Below, one piece after another: positions 22,114 through 34,226 of a stretch of DNA of 64,000 bases (the first letter of the stretch is position 1; every line of letters starts with the position of its first letter). Origin of the DNA: Pestalotiopsis fici W106-1 (Eukaryota; Ascomycota; Sordariomycetes; Amphisphaeriales; Sporocadaceae); assembly GCF_000516985.1 (NCBI RefSeq), contig NW_006917095.1, positions 314,157 to 378,156 of the forward strand, written 5' to 3'. The position numbers and the translations under genes are program-made. A model generated the notes under the pieces. That model saw nothing but the letters and a program-made list of their open reading frames with translations. It was not told the origin of the DNA and made no database searches.

Positions 22114-23907
22114 AGTCATGTTCTTTTTGGGGGCAAGCAGGTTCACTTGCCATGAGATATGACCAGCGACTGTTCTTTTTTATGATCATGACAAACGATG
22201 TATGCCGGAACATGAGGATGAGCTATTTTTTATGACACTTTATGAATTCATCTACAAGATATAATCAGCTAATATAGTATGACATTCCTTTGATCAGTCT
22301 AGCAGAGATACGAACAGTGAAGAAATGTCATTTGATTTCAACGTCACATGTCAAGTAAACAATGCGCTGCCAACGACGTCTTCTTCTTACCTCTTCTCCA
22401 TCGAAATCAACTAGAACTGTCGTCATTGCGTTGGACCGGGATCTGCCTTCATGAATCGCAAAATGACGAAAGACAAGGATAACTTGCCCATGGGTGCAGG
22501 CTGTCAAGTCTCTTGGCTGCGGGAATATAATTACCAGGGTGGTTTCTGTGTACATATGAAGGTAAGACAAGGACTTATGATGATCCCCCTGCTAGTGGTT
22601 CACGAGTCCATCCCAATGTAAGATTAGTTGCCATGTAGCCCTGTAAACCTTGTAGGCGCTCTTCAGCCCTGTTGATAGCGAGCCGCGAGCGTTTGTCCGT
22701 TTGAGTTTGTCCGCTCAGACGCTGAATGGGGCCCGAGACATACAAAGTGAACAGCGAGAATTCAGTGACAAGAGTAACGAAAAAAGAAAAGGGAAAATGA
22801 TAAGAAGCTCAGCTGCAGAGACGGTAAACTAATGCCTAGTGGACTTCGCTAGGCCAAGATCCCTGTTGCCTTTGGCGGCATATGGTAAAACTCTATCCAA
22901 GCAGCCCCCCAACCCCAGACTTGCCAGACTCTCCTCACCCCACGGAACACACTGACTGTTCCCCATTTAGTATTTGCGTCGAGTTTGAGTGGAGTTGACA
23001 ATCCGCACATTCTAAAGGGAATGATGACGCTGCCCAAGCCGGCTCTCGCTCCAGCGATCATGCTGGGACACAGCTAGAGAACCTCGCAGCCATCCATTGC
23101 ACCCAGTGCTCGTGCGATCGCGATTTTGCACCACCAAGAGTCTCAACAGGCTCAAAGGCTTCGCCGACGCTTGGGAATTGGCTGCCCTCCAGAACATTGC
23201 ATCCCAGCAGGCTGGATTCCCATTACTGCAACAAGAGAGTTTCCGACATTTGGGAAATCAAAATGGTGGTGTATGGGGAGTGCAATTTGTAGTTTTCTTC
23301 GCCAATCTCCAATTCGGCGAGAGAATGGACGAACTATGAGATCGGGCTTTCCGAGATGAGGATGCTAAAGCACAAAAAGAAAGAAAACATGTCAGAAGAT
23401 GCCAAACGTCATTGCCGAAGCCAAGCCCCAATCTGACTGGACGCCTAGGTCCAGGTTAGAGTCGGTCCGGTACTGCTACATACCTAGGTTAGCGGGCTAC
23501 GTATAGGCGGGCCATTAGGTTTTGCGGGGTGCATATCCCGCAAAGAAAGACCCAACAACGATCGCGGGGGGGTGTTTAAGGAACGGGTTGGATATGCATG
23601 ATGATGACTAGACACCAAGCGCCCAGATTTGACCCCCGTTGCTTATTGGATTGTGCGAGAATTTCAAAGAAAAGTGCAGATCACTGGTGCCAAGAAGGGG
23701 CCCGGGTGAGGCGAGAGACGAGGCGAGGCCATGCCAAAACTGCCCAAGATGCAAATATGCCCCATCCCAGTCTCGTGACATAGTAGAGACAAAGACGTTT
23801 ATATACTGCATGCTGCCTCGAACCTTGATACATATTCCCTTACCTGTTCAATAGGATGTGGTGAGATTCCCCGGATATTATAGGGATCTATACTTGAATC
23901 ACAAAAA
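22114..23907. other. intergenic upstream of sugar transporter
   Basis: About 1.8 kb without a supported gene. CCTAGG palindromes are at 23454 and 23483. Long upstream regions like this are common for regulated transporter genes. Confidence 0.45.
23798..23806 (+). promoter_or_regulatory. TATA-like element of the sugar transporter
   Basis: TTTATATAC about 105 bases before the start codon at 23908, a plausible distance for a fungal TATA box. Confidence 0.4.
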
Positions 23908-26002
23908 ATGGCTAGGAAACCTTACTTTGGAATGAAGGGAGCCTGGCTCACCTTCTGGGTGACCGTCGCATGCGCGACCGACATGACACTATTCGGGTGA
24001 GCCAACCACGCAACGAATCTTGGAAGCACGGCGAAACCTAACAGACTCTTTCTTCTCATCTAGATATGATCAAGGTGTCTTTGGCGGTGTCATTGTGACG
24101 CCCGACTTTCTCGACTTGCTAGGTATCGCCGACGATGCCAAGCTACAGAGCACCGTGACGGCCATTTACGACGTGGGCTGCTTCTTTGGCGCCATTTCCA
24201 CCATTTGGATCGGCGAGGCGCTCGGCCGCAAAAATACCATTCTCTTGGGCACTACCATTATGAGCATTGGTGCCATTCTCCAAATCGCCGCCTTTGGCGT
24301 GCCGCAAATGATTGTCGGCCGCATCGTTGCCGGTATTGGCAACGGTATCAACACCTCTACCGCCCCCGTCTGGCAGGGCGAGACGTCCAAGGCTAGTTGG
24401 CGTGGAAAATTGATTGTGATTGAAATGATTTGCAACATCTTTGGTTTTATGCTAAGTATGTATCAATTCCTACGCGTGGAAATCCGTTTCATCTGCTTGC
24501 TCTGCAATTGAAAGAAACAACTGCTCATATTCAGACAGGCAATTGGGTCACTTTTGGTCTATCCTATGTATCAGGCTCCGTGGCCTGGCGTCTGCCTTTG
24601 GCCGTACAATTTATTTTCATATTTATTCTCTATGCCACTGTCCCGTGGCTGCCCGAAAGTCCTCGGTATGTCACTCTCGCGGATGAATGTCTACTTTCTA
24701 GGTTCTTCCTTTTGCTGACCAAGCCTCACATAGTTGGCTCATTGCCAAAGGACGAGTGGATGAAGCCGACGTTATTTTGGCGGATCTCGAGGCCCTCGAA
24801 CCTGAAGATGCGCTGGTCGTTACCCAATCGAAAGATATCCAATGGGCCGTCGATTACGAGAGAAAGAACACAGTACCGTGGTCTCACTTGCTCCGAGGCA
24901 AGACTGGTCCCAACGGCGGCACATCCACTATCCGACGCCTCATTCTGGGAATGGGAGCCCAGGCTATGCAACAATTTTCTGGAATCAATGTTACCTCTGT
25001 AAGTACAACCACAAAAGGATGAAGATGGGGCAGAGCAGCAATAGCTCTCTATCTTTGAGCATCATGACTGGATTTCTGACCATCGATCTACTTTTTAGTA
25101 TTACCTACCACTTGTACTTATTCAATCCGTTGGTCTTGACGAGAAGTTGGCACGATTGCTTGCAGCTTGCAATTCCGTGTCCTACCTTCTTTTCAGTACA
25201 ATCGGTATCCCCAACGTGGAGAGATGGGGTAGAAGAAAGATGATGATGTGTAAGTCTGCACTTGATGCATCGCGCAGTACTTAGCTAATCGGATACAGAT
25301 GCGGCAACTGGGCAGGCCTTTTGTTATATGATCATTACTATTTGTATTAGATACAGTGAAGATCCCGGAACTGGAAGCACGGCGAATGTACAATGGGCCA
25401 AGGCATCCATTGCATTTTTCTTCCTCTACTACGTGTTCTTTGGTATCGGTTGGCAAGGTTCGTTCCACTCTCTGGCAACTCTCATTCTCTGAGATTTCAC
25501 ACTCTTCTTTGCTTGCCATTACTGACTTGTGGCAATAGGTGTACCCTGGCTCTACCCAACAGAAATTAACAGTCTGAGTATGCGTACCAAGGGCGCAGCA
25601 CTCGGCACGGCCACGAACTGGATCGTCAATTTCATGGTGGTCGAAATCACGCCTGTAGGCATCGCGTCCATTGGTTGGCGCTTCTACATCATCTGGACCG
25701 TCTTCAACGCCTCCTTTGTGCCCATTGTCTACTTGTTTTATCCCGAGACTGCAGGACGCACGCTCGAGGACGTCGACCGCTTCTTCCAGGAGAACCAAGA
25801 CATCTTGATCTTCAAGGACCCCGACGCCAAGTCTTCAAAGCGCCCGGAGCGCTATATCAGTCTCGAGAGGGATGAGATGCGGCGAAACAGCTCCATTAGA
25901 CCTGCCGATCTACACGCTGTATTGAACCGCCAGAGCGTGGCCGACAGGGCGAACAGCGATACCAAGGATGAAGAGAAGGGCTCCACGTCACATGCCGAGT
26001 AA
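23908..26002 (+). CDS. MFS sugar (hexose/disaccharide-type) transporter
   Basis: Seven exons: 23908-23996, 24064-24455, 24539-24665, 24734-24998, 25099-25249, 25299-25457 and 25539-26002, giving 548 residues. The assembled protein has the sugar-porter signatures: GYDQGVFGG at the end of TM1, the GEALGRKNT loop, PESPRWLIAKGR after TM6, GVPWLYPTEI and the closing PETAGRTLEDVDRFF. Twelve membrane segments are expected. The C-terminal cytoplasmic tail is long and charged. Substrate cannot be read from sequence. Proteins with the MARKPYFGMKG-type start are usually annotated as lactose-permease or hexose-transporter type. Every intron has a GT donor and AG acceptor; the third exon needs the second of two nearby AGs (at 24538) to keep frame. 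The next gene downstream is unrelated. Confidence 0.92.
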
Positions 26003-26835
26003 AACTTTGACCAGTCGCTGGAATTGAGCCGGAAGAAATTGAGCTTAGCTGGCTGTGTAGGTTATTACTACTGCAACAAGCTTTTTTGAGGTCGATATAT
26101 ATGTATATCAAGACGAGACATAACGCAACGAGAAAAAAATATTATTCGCTGGAATTGTATTGTACGTGAGATAAAGGCAGTGGCTGCGACGACAGACACA
26201 CAACTATGGAGTGTATGGCAATATTTTAATCTTATGTCTTGGGATGAATAGGATCATAGAGAGCGTGTGATGGAAGCATTCGCGAGATTTCTCACTTCAG
26301 CTTATCCTGGGTATATTACCAAGCAATTACTACCCTTGGGGGTTTTAAATTCCCGAAGCCTTCAGCCGCAGATTCAGGCCAAGGTGCCAATGCAACGCCG
26401 CATCCGCACTCCCGCAAAGCGCAAACCACTTCTGTATTCAGAGGCTTGCAGGCTGCAGTTACAATCGCTTGATGACCTGTCCCCCAAGTCTCAGCCATAT
26501 GGCGGCAGACTTCATCGTTTGCAGGTAAAGATTAGTGACATGCGCCCATGGTCGAGCACCTCTTTGTACAACCCCAAATATAGGCATGCATGTGTAGGTA
26601 GGTACCCAAGGAACAAGGATGTCCAGAAGGGGTGGTGCATAATTTCCATGCGGGGTTCACTTCATCTCACTCTGCTGATTTTGTAGGTATCGGTTGCTCT
26701 CTTCTTTTCTTCTACTTTGCCGGTTCCAATTTTGGTGTTTCGATTTATGATCCAGCATATTCCGTCTTTCTTGTTGGATGTATCAATCAGTCTACTCATT
26801 TCCAGAGATACAATACTCTCAATATCTATCCTGCG
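26003..26835. other. intergenic upstream of the NLR-like gene
   Basis: About 830 bases. An open frame runs from 26632 into the first exon of the next gene, but its upstream part lacks domain-like character, so I start the gene at the ATG at 26836. Confidence 0.45.
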
Positions 26836-29800
26836 ATGGAGGCTGCCCAGTCTAAAAGTTTACAGATCATGAGCGAGGGCTTCTCTGTCGTTGCTGATCC
26901 AAAAAATGCAGAGGTAGAGTAAGACTACCGTCTGCCGCTACTTTGTCTGACATGCGGGTTACTGATGAGCACCGCAGTATCATTTTTGTGCATGGACTTC
27001 AAGGCCACCCACAAAGAACATGGACCTTTGCACGAAAGACAGACAAGACCAAGAAGCGGCATCTCTTTTCCAGGAGAAAAGAGGAGCCCGAGTCAGCGGG
27101 TGGCTCCGTGTATTGGCCAAGTGACTTGCTGGCTCAAGAGCCGGAGCTCGCGGGGGCACGAATTCTCACCTGGGGCTACGATTCCCATGTGACCAAATTT
27201 TTCGATGCAAATAACAAGCAGAACATTTCCATGCACGGTAACGACTTGATGGTAGCTCTTGAGCAGCAGCGAAGGAGGAATCCAACGAGACCCATGATCT
27301 TCATTGCACACAGTCTGGGAGGAATCCTAGTCAAGGTCGCTCTCGAGGATTCGACCCGTGCGCATCATCGTGAAATATACTCGCAACTACTCAAGTCGAC
27401 TAGAGGAATTGTATTCCTCGGTACGCCGCACAGCGGTAGCAATGTTGCAGCCATGGGTATCGCCGCCTCGAACTTTATCCGGTTGGGGCTTCAAGATTCA
27501 AACCAAAAGGTCTTGCAGGGTTTGGTCTATAATAACGAGCTGTTGTATCGTCTGAACGCGTCCTTCTTGGATATTGTCCAACAGGGAAGCTTCCGTGTTC
27601 ATAGCTTCTATGAAACGAAATCAATGACCGGTGTGTATGGCATCAACGATATGGTGGTGCCGTTTGAATCGGCTATACTAGGAGACAAGAGCCACGAAAC
27701 GGTTCGTGGGATCAACGCCAACCATCACGAAATTTGCAAATTCTCGAGCAAGAAAGACAAGGGCTACCGAGATGTCTGCGGTGCCATCATCGATTGCCTT
27801 GCTGAAGCGAGGAAACATCGAACGCATGGCCTATACCAAAGTCGGGCAGATGATACAGACTTGCAAAGCATAACAGTGCACGAATCCATATACGAGTCGA
27901 GAATCGATCAAGACCCGGCGCTTCATCTTTATGTGGAGGAAATCAAGCACGATATTGAATACAAGACAGTGTCGGATGGTACAGAAACATCGATCGAGCC
28001 GCCCATTGCCGACCGCAATCTTGATTGGCTTTTCGAAAGCCCAGAATTTCGTGAATGGGAGCTGGGATCTTCTTCGAGCATGCTTTGGTTGGGAAGCAAG
28101 ACGCCTGATGAAAACACATATGCAGCCGGTCGCATTCTTCAACGAGTCTTCAACAGAAGGTACAATGCGTTTCACGTGCTTGGCGCCGCGAATTACTTGC
28201 CTAGTGAAGGCAAGTCGCTCGCTCTAGAGGCCTTGGAGATTGTGAAGAAGTTGCTCCGTCAGATCATCGACCAGGACGTCAATCGAATATATGCGGTCAT
28301 GGACACACATCCTCTTTCCAGAATAAGGAAACCCCGGCCCTTCATTTTCAGCCCCACCGAATGGAAGCTTCGACAGCTTCTCGACTTGCTCTATAGTGCA
28401 CTTGCGACAGGAACAACAACTACATGTGTGGTGATCAACGGAATTGAGCCAATGAATTCACACACGTACGCCTTCATTAGCCAACTTCTCGGTCTCTTAA
28501 AAGATCAAACAGCCAACCCTACCATAGCACCAGTCAAGATCATCTTCGCAACATCCCCTCGAGCATTTCCCAATCCAATGAGTGAGCAAGATCGGGAGCT
28601 CGCCACAATTCCATACATCGAAAAAGGTCAAGAGCTAAAAGGTTTGAACTGACTGGCCCCCAATTGATCTTCATCAGCTGACAACTACCTAGATTGTCTG
28701 ACCTCGTTGCATACTAGCGACTTTGACGCTCGCCCTAGCGCCATCTCTGATGCCAATGAAACCACGTTTGAGTGGTTATGGAAGGATGGCATATTCAATG
28801 ATTGGGTCCAGGATACATCTTCAAGTTTGTTGCTCATACAAGGAAAACCTGGCAGTGGAAAGTCTACTTTGGCCAAGAGAATCCTCGGTGGAATACCGCA
28901 TCCGTTTGAAATGCATAGTCCAAGGGTAAGTCATGATGACAATCCAAACCCGGTTTGTTTCTTAAACGTTGTATTCATTCATCACAAGGTCATGTCGGAT
29001 TATGATACGGATAGCACATATTCCTCATCGAGCGACAGTGAAGAATCACACCACAGTGATGTCTCTCGCAAGACCGTCATGGCTCCCAGAACCATCATGG
29101 CTCATTTCTTCTACTCATTTCGAGGTGGAAATATCGAGACAAGCCATGAGGAGATGCTGCGATCAATCTTGTACCAACTTCTCAAGCAAGAACCCAGCTT
29201 CTATGCTCTCTTTCGCGATCACTTTCGTAAAATGAGGCGCACTTCGAGCACGGCTCTTTGGACATTTCCAATCCTGTTGTCGATACTCGAATCCCTGTCC
29301 TGCACAGATCAGGCGCTTCGTGTTTACATTGTGCTTGATGCCATGGACGAGTCCGACAGTCACGAATTGCCTCAGATACTGCAAGCCATGGCCAATCTCT
29401 GCACATCAGCGGGTGAAAGCTCATTCAAAGGTTTGATGACAACAAGACCTTTGAACTCGGCGCTAAAGGTGAAACGCTTGGAAGCTTATACGCCATTGGT
29501 CTTTGCCTTGGAGGCAAAGAACCAGGAGGCTATCAATCAAATGGTCGATATGACAATTGGCAATATCATTGAAGATATCGTGCAAGAGGACCCTAGCGTA
29601 GACCTGTCTCCTTTCCACGACATCAAACAATACATCAAGTCTCATGCTGACGGAGTTTTCCTTTGGGTCGGCAAGGTCTTAACAGAGGTCAAGGTCTGGT
29701 CAGACAGGGGCTGGACACAGGACAACCTAGACGACCTCAAGACAATGTTGCCTACCGAGTTGATGGCATTGTACAAGAGAATCACCCAACGCATTGTCGA

Positions 29801-31325
29801 GCAAAAATCGTCATCCGATATTGCATTAGGAAAGAAGATTCTTGCATTGGCTGCATTTTCCTCAAGACCCCTAACCATTGAGGAAATGCGCGATGCCATT
29901 ATTGTTCCATCCGAGATTGAACTTGAAGAGTTCAAGTTGCATCCAAATTGCTTCAAGAGCAGGATCAATCTTCTTGAGCGCACCATACCCAGGGTGTGTG
30001 GAGATCTCGTGGAAACCAAGAAACGCACTGTTCAACTGGTTCATGAGACGGTCCGGGAGTTCCTCTTGCACAAAGACCACATTGCTGATCCATTCGACAT
30101 GGACTGGACGAAGAGCACAATCAGCATGGCTTATGTTTGTGTGCGGTACTTGGAACTTTCGCTATCCAAACTCACACTTGAGCACGCCGGTGTCAAGGCG
30201 TTGCCTATCACCTCTTGGGAAGACGATGACTACCAAGCGTTTGCGCGACATCTTGAATCTCGCCCATTTTTCCACTACACTGTCACCCATTTACAACAGT
30301 ACCTGGGTCGCACCGGAAACGCCAGTATCCTTGGAGACTTGAGGGTTGCTCTGCTTGACATGATGGAAGTCGACGCGACGAGATATTTCCTTGTGGAAAC
30401 GGATCTACCAATCCTGGCAGGCGTACCAATTGATCATGCCGAAGTGAAACTGGCACGGGACTTTCGTGGCAGAGTTTTGATCACGGCGGCCAGACTAGGT
30501 CACGGGCGAGCAATTGAGCCTCTCATGCTCTGTCGGACAGACATCAACTTTATTGACCCGGTCTCGAACCAGTTTCCTTTGCTCGTGGCTACAATTTCGG
30601 GACAAAAAGATGTCATTAGACGACTCATAGAGCTGCAAGTTGGTCTTGATACCATGGACGAAGATGGGGAGACGTCACTGTACAAAGCCATCATCCTCGG
30701 CCACCACGATATTGCAAAGCTGCTTATCGAGGCTGGCGCCTACACGGCATTCAGAAGTTTATCACGCGAAACACCATTGCATCTTGCAGCTGTGCGAGGA
30801 TATTTGGATATTGTAGAATTCATTCTCGAGCGTTACGAGTACAGGGCGCGTGACAGGGACCAATTCGGCGAGACGGCACTCCACGGTGCCGTGAGTCATG
30901 GCCACATTGCGATTGCCGAGACTCTGATACGGTACAATGCCAATGTAAACGCAAACGTCAGCTGGCAGGGCACACCATTACATATTGCCGTGGACAGGAG
31001 AGACATGCAAATGGTGAAGCTACTCTTGTCCTTGCATGCCGACGTTGACATGACGGGAAGCTATGGCGCCACCGCCATACACAGCGCTGCAGCCAGAGGC
31101 GATGAAGACATGGTCGCGCTGCTCTTGGACCACAAGGCCGAAACGAGTATCAAAGATCGCCATGGCTGGCGGCCGCTTGACTGGGCTCTGAGAAACGGGC
31201 ACGACCGTGTGGCGCAACTCTTGATGCATCATGGTGCCGCCAGATCTGACAGTCCGGAGCCAGTCATAGGGTGGGATGAGACGGACCGCCTACCTGTTCT
31301 CGGCCTTAGACACTTGTTCATGTAG
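26836..31325 (+). CDS. NLR-like protein: esterase, tandem NTPase, ankyrin repeats
   Basis: Exons 26836-26918, 26978-28641 and 28693-31325 (1,459 residues). If the GTAAGT-bordered 63-nt in-frame stretch 28926-28988 is removed, the product has 1,438 residues. The first intron joins AEV to DIIFVHGLQGHP, the usual start of the N-terminal esterase of fungal NLR-like proteins. The esterase (about 28-290) has HSLGG with Ser near 140, and candidate Asp (GINDMVVP) and His (NANHHE). Residues of about 375-560 look like a degenerate NTPase (see finding). A second NTPase is intact, with P-loop GKPGSGKST near 632 and Walker B VYIVLDAMDES near 793. About seven ankyrin repeats (from about 1,175) end the protein. 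By family knowledge this is a cytosolic surveillance or incompatibility receptor in which ankyrins sense, the NTPase oligomerises and the esterase is effector. The specific trigger is unknown. Confidence 0.88.
28926..28988 (+). other. 63-nt in-frame candidate intron in the NLR-like gene
   Basis: It starts GTAAGT and ends CACAAG, has no stop codon and a length divisible by three. It lies in the variable stretch after the P-loop. Both spliced and retained forms would be translatable. I favour splicing because the donor is ideal, although the acceptor (AAG) is weaker. Confidence 0.55.
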
Positions 31326-31434
31326 TAAATCTCACGAGAAAGAACTGTAAAACCTTTAATCGCAAATCATTTTGTGATAGAGATGCTGTTCAATAATTAT
31401 GAAAGGCAGCCATAAGGCGATGTAAGTGGTATTA

Positions 31435-31483
31435 TTCCTTTTCTCTCTCTCTCTCTCCCCTCCCTGTTTTCCCCCTTTCCCCC
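31435..31483. repeat. pyrimidine tract with CT repeat
   Basis: A nearly pure C/T run on the plus strand, including about eight CT units, is broken by one G. It lies about 110 bases after the NLR-like stop codon. Confidence 0.85.
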
Positions 31484-31530
31484 AAATATACATATAGCCT
31501 TTGGCCTCCTAGAGAGCTGTTCCGCGGTTC

Positions 31531-33200
31531 TCAGACACTTGTAGATGAAAGCGCTTCCCATCCTTGTCGGGAGAGAGACGCTCCGTAGCTCAGCGCCTTT
31601 GAGCTGAGGTCATCTGGCATGACAGAGCCTGGCGTAATGCCAACAGCGTGAAGCGCGATTCCCAAATTCTCCTTGTCCAGGTAGTCCTGGTTCATCTGCG
31701 CGCGGCGCCAGACTTGCTGCGTCTCCAAGTAGACAGCCTTTTCCGCCTGACTTGGCGCGCAAACGACGCCATGCCTATCAAGTGTATATGCATTAGTGTA
31801 GGTAACAAATCACTTTGATAGGGAAAATCGAGTACTTACGTCGTGCTGAGGCCAAGCCTCAGCACGGGGGATCTCAATGAGAATCCGGGGAGCTCAACGA
31901 GCATCCGTGACTTCGGTTCCGACTCGTGGCTTGGAGGCGGGTTCACCCGTCACATTGATAGTTACGGTAGTCGTATCCAAAGCTGGCACCGGCCAGGTAT
32001 CCCCATGGCTCCCTGTGGCAGCGCAAGCCATGGTTCTTTTCTTTCCCCACGGGAGCTCCATGAGCATCCACAACATCAATGAGCCGATAATTTGCACCAT
32101 TGTTATTGCCATCATTCTTGTGGTGGTGGGCCGACACCACCACCCCAATGACAGCGGGGCAGTGTCGGGGCAGGAGTCAGACAGCCAGAAATTCCAAAAG
32201 GATTTGTTCCCGGGTTTCTGTCGACGTTCTGGCTGAAGTCATGGATCTTCACCTTAAATCGCGAATCGTACGACGGCGAGGCGGTCAAGCCTCGAAGGAG
32301 GCTAATATCTGCCACATCCTTTACACGATCCCGGCTGACGTGCCATGATGGTTTGATTGGCGCGGTCGTAGAACATTGTCTCTCCCGTGGGTTTCGACCC
32401 GGAGAAGGGATGGCTACGGCCTAGGCCCTAGCTCTGTCGGACGTTCTCGTGCCTCTGTTGAGAAAATTGCCATGAAGCTTCTCGCATCGTCTTGGCAGAC
32501 TTCTTCAGTCTTCGTCAATGACAAAGATGGGGCGCCAAAAACGGCAGCCGTGTTTGGGAGGAGGAGACTGGTCTCGATTTCGATGAAATCATCAGGACCA
32601 GTCTCCCGCCCTGGGGTGGCCTCAGTAAGGCGCCACGGTACCAAAAGTTTCCTTGGTCAAATCTTGCAAAAGCAGCCGCCGTGCTCATATTTCGCTCTCG
32701 CTTGTTCGGAATCGGGCAATGCGAAGCTTGACAGAAACTTCAGTTATGGTCAACGCGAACTGTGATGACTGAGTGGTGAAAGGGCAGATGAACGGGGACA
32801 TTGACAGTGATCTTTGCGACGAGGCCACTCTTTTCCCGAAGTCTCGATGACGACGTATGATTTGTTCAGGTCGAGATTGTTCGTCTGTTGTAAACCATTG
32901 GTGTTAGCTGATGAAATTACAGGATCGGGACAGTTAGCTCACGTTTGATGGAATGGAATTGCCAGAAAGAGTTCTTGGCTTGTGTAGACGCTTCATCGTC
33001 GTAGATGGATAGTTTGTCTTGGAAGCATGTGTCTCGTATCTCTTTGTTAGTTTCTGGAGAAGTGTGACTTGCGAGATGGCTCTGCCCTTTGATGGCGACG
33101 GATGATATCGCGAGATGCGCTGGCGGTCGCAAACCAAGAGCTCGGCATCAGAAGATCGCAACCGACACAACATGACAATGACTTGAATCATCTGAAGAGA
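31531..33200 (-). pseudogene. unrecognised minus-strand coding remnant, probably disrupted
   Basis: The 3' end is gene-like: exon 31774-31531 encodes a coherent stretch (YLETQQVWRRAQMNQDYLDK; then GITPGSVMPDDLSSKA) to a TGA-free end and stop. It joins in phase, through a GTAAGT donor and TAG acceptor, to an exon ending at 31840 (VLRLGLST). Further 5', protein-like segments keep changing frame, for example NKSYVVIETSGK, KITVNVPVHLPF, GPDDFIEIETSLLLPN, VKIHDFSQNVDRNPG and GANYRLIDVVDAHGAPVGK, all on the minus strand, without clean introns between all of them. I could not build one continuous model. Either it is a decayed gene with several frameshifts or a multi-intron gene I failed to solve. 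I do not recognise the family. Confidence 0.4.
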
Positions 33201-34226
33201 TTGTTTCGCATTGGAAGGATGAATGAGATACTTGGTGTGAATGTCGTGGATGATGCGTGCAATAGGGAGGGGAATGTCTCAGTGGTATGTGGAATGTTGT
33301 GAGACAAAAGGGCCTTTGGAGTCTTCGAGAAATTAGAACAGTTAGTTGAAATGGATTTTTGCGCAAAATACACAAAAGAAATACCATGGATTAAAGAGTC
33401 TTTCGAGAGAATATCTCGAGTTTTCGTAATGTGTAGAGAGGGTTGAGGCCTTGGGATATGGGTGGGAAGGAGCTCGAGGATGGAAAGTTGGAGGTGGGAA
33501 AAATCAAACACCAGAAAAGTCTGAAGGGAGCCCCCAAAAATATCTTTTCAAGCGGTGGGCCCACAGACTGGCTGATTAGAGAAAAAAATTAAATCTAATT
33601 TGATTGTTGTGGCTGTGGTATTTGCTAAGCCGGCTGCCCGTCGTCAAGAGGGCAAGACAGACGCGGCTGCCGACGACGGGGGAGAGGCCCGGAAGGTTTT
33701 GTATTCTACAGCACTGGACCCGCCTAGACTGGTGTAGAAACATCATACAGATCCACGGCTACAATTTCCTAACCAATCTGTAATCGTTTCTCTAAACCTC
33801 AGGTGCTTCGGTCACGGAGGTGCCGGTCCAGCGTATTCAGGCTCGGAGCCGGATGTGGCGTCGTCTTGTGGTCCGGAGAGCCGCATTCCAGTGACTGTTC
33901 GGCATTCCAGACGTCCTTTGTTAGTCAACGGCATCGTGGAACTTCATATATGGCCATACTTGTCACGAACCTGTTGCTGAAATGTTGGATCATGTCGCGT
34001 ATAGTAGTCTATCATATTGAGAACGTGACTACTTGGGTGGGTTGAATGGTTCTTGACGGACACTGACTGCCCAGAGGACCCCCTTGCACCAGTGGTATAA
34101 GCAATTAAGTGTACATCTATCTCTAACCCGTCACTGTATCATGTATGCTCGCTGCAATCAAATGACTCCTGCCCCGACGCTACACGCTTTGCGATTCTAG
34201 CCTGCATCCATCATAAAACCTTCAAA
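33201..34226. other. intergenic, no supported gene
   Basis: Contains AT-rich sequence and short frames only. It may include the 5' part of the remnant above. Confidence 0.4.

Noticed and set aside
26943..31325. Reading the NLR-like locus as two genes (one ending 28652, one starting 28707)
   Set aside because: A GTTTGA donor at 28642 and a CTAG acceptor at 28692 join them in phase (ELK-D-CLTSL), a junction typical of fungal NLR-like proteins. The apparent start of the second frame is not an ATG.
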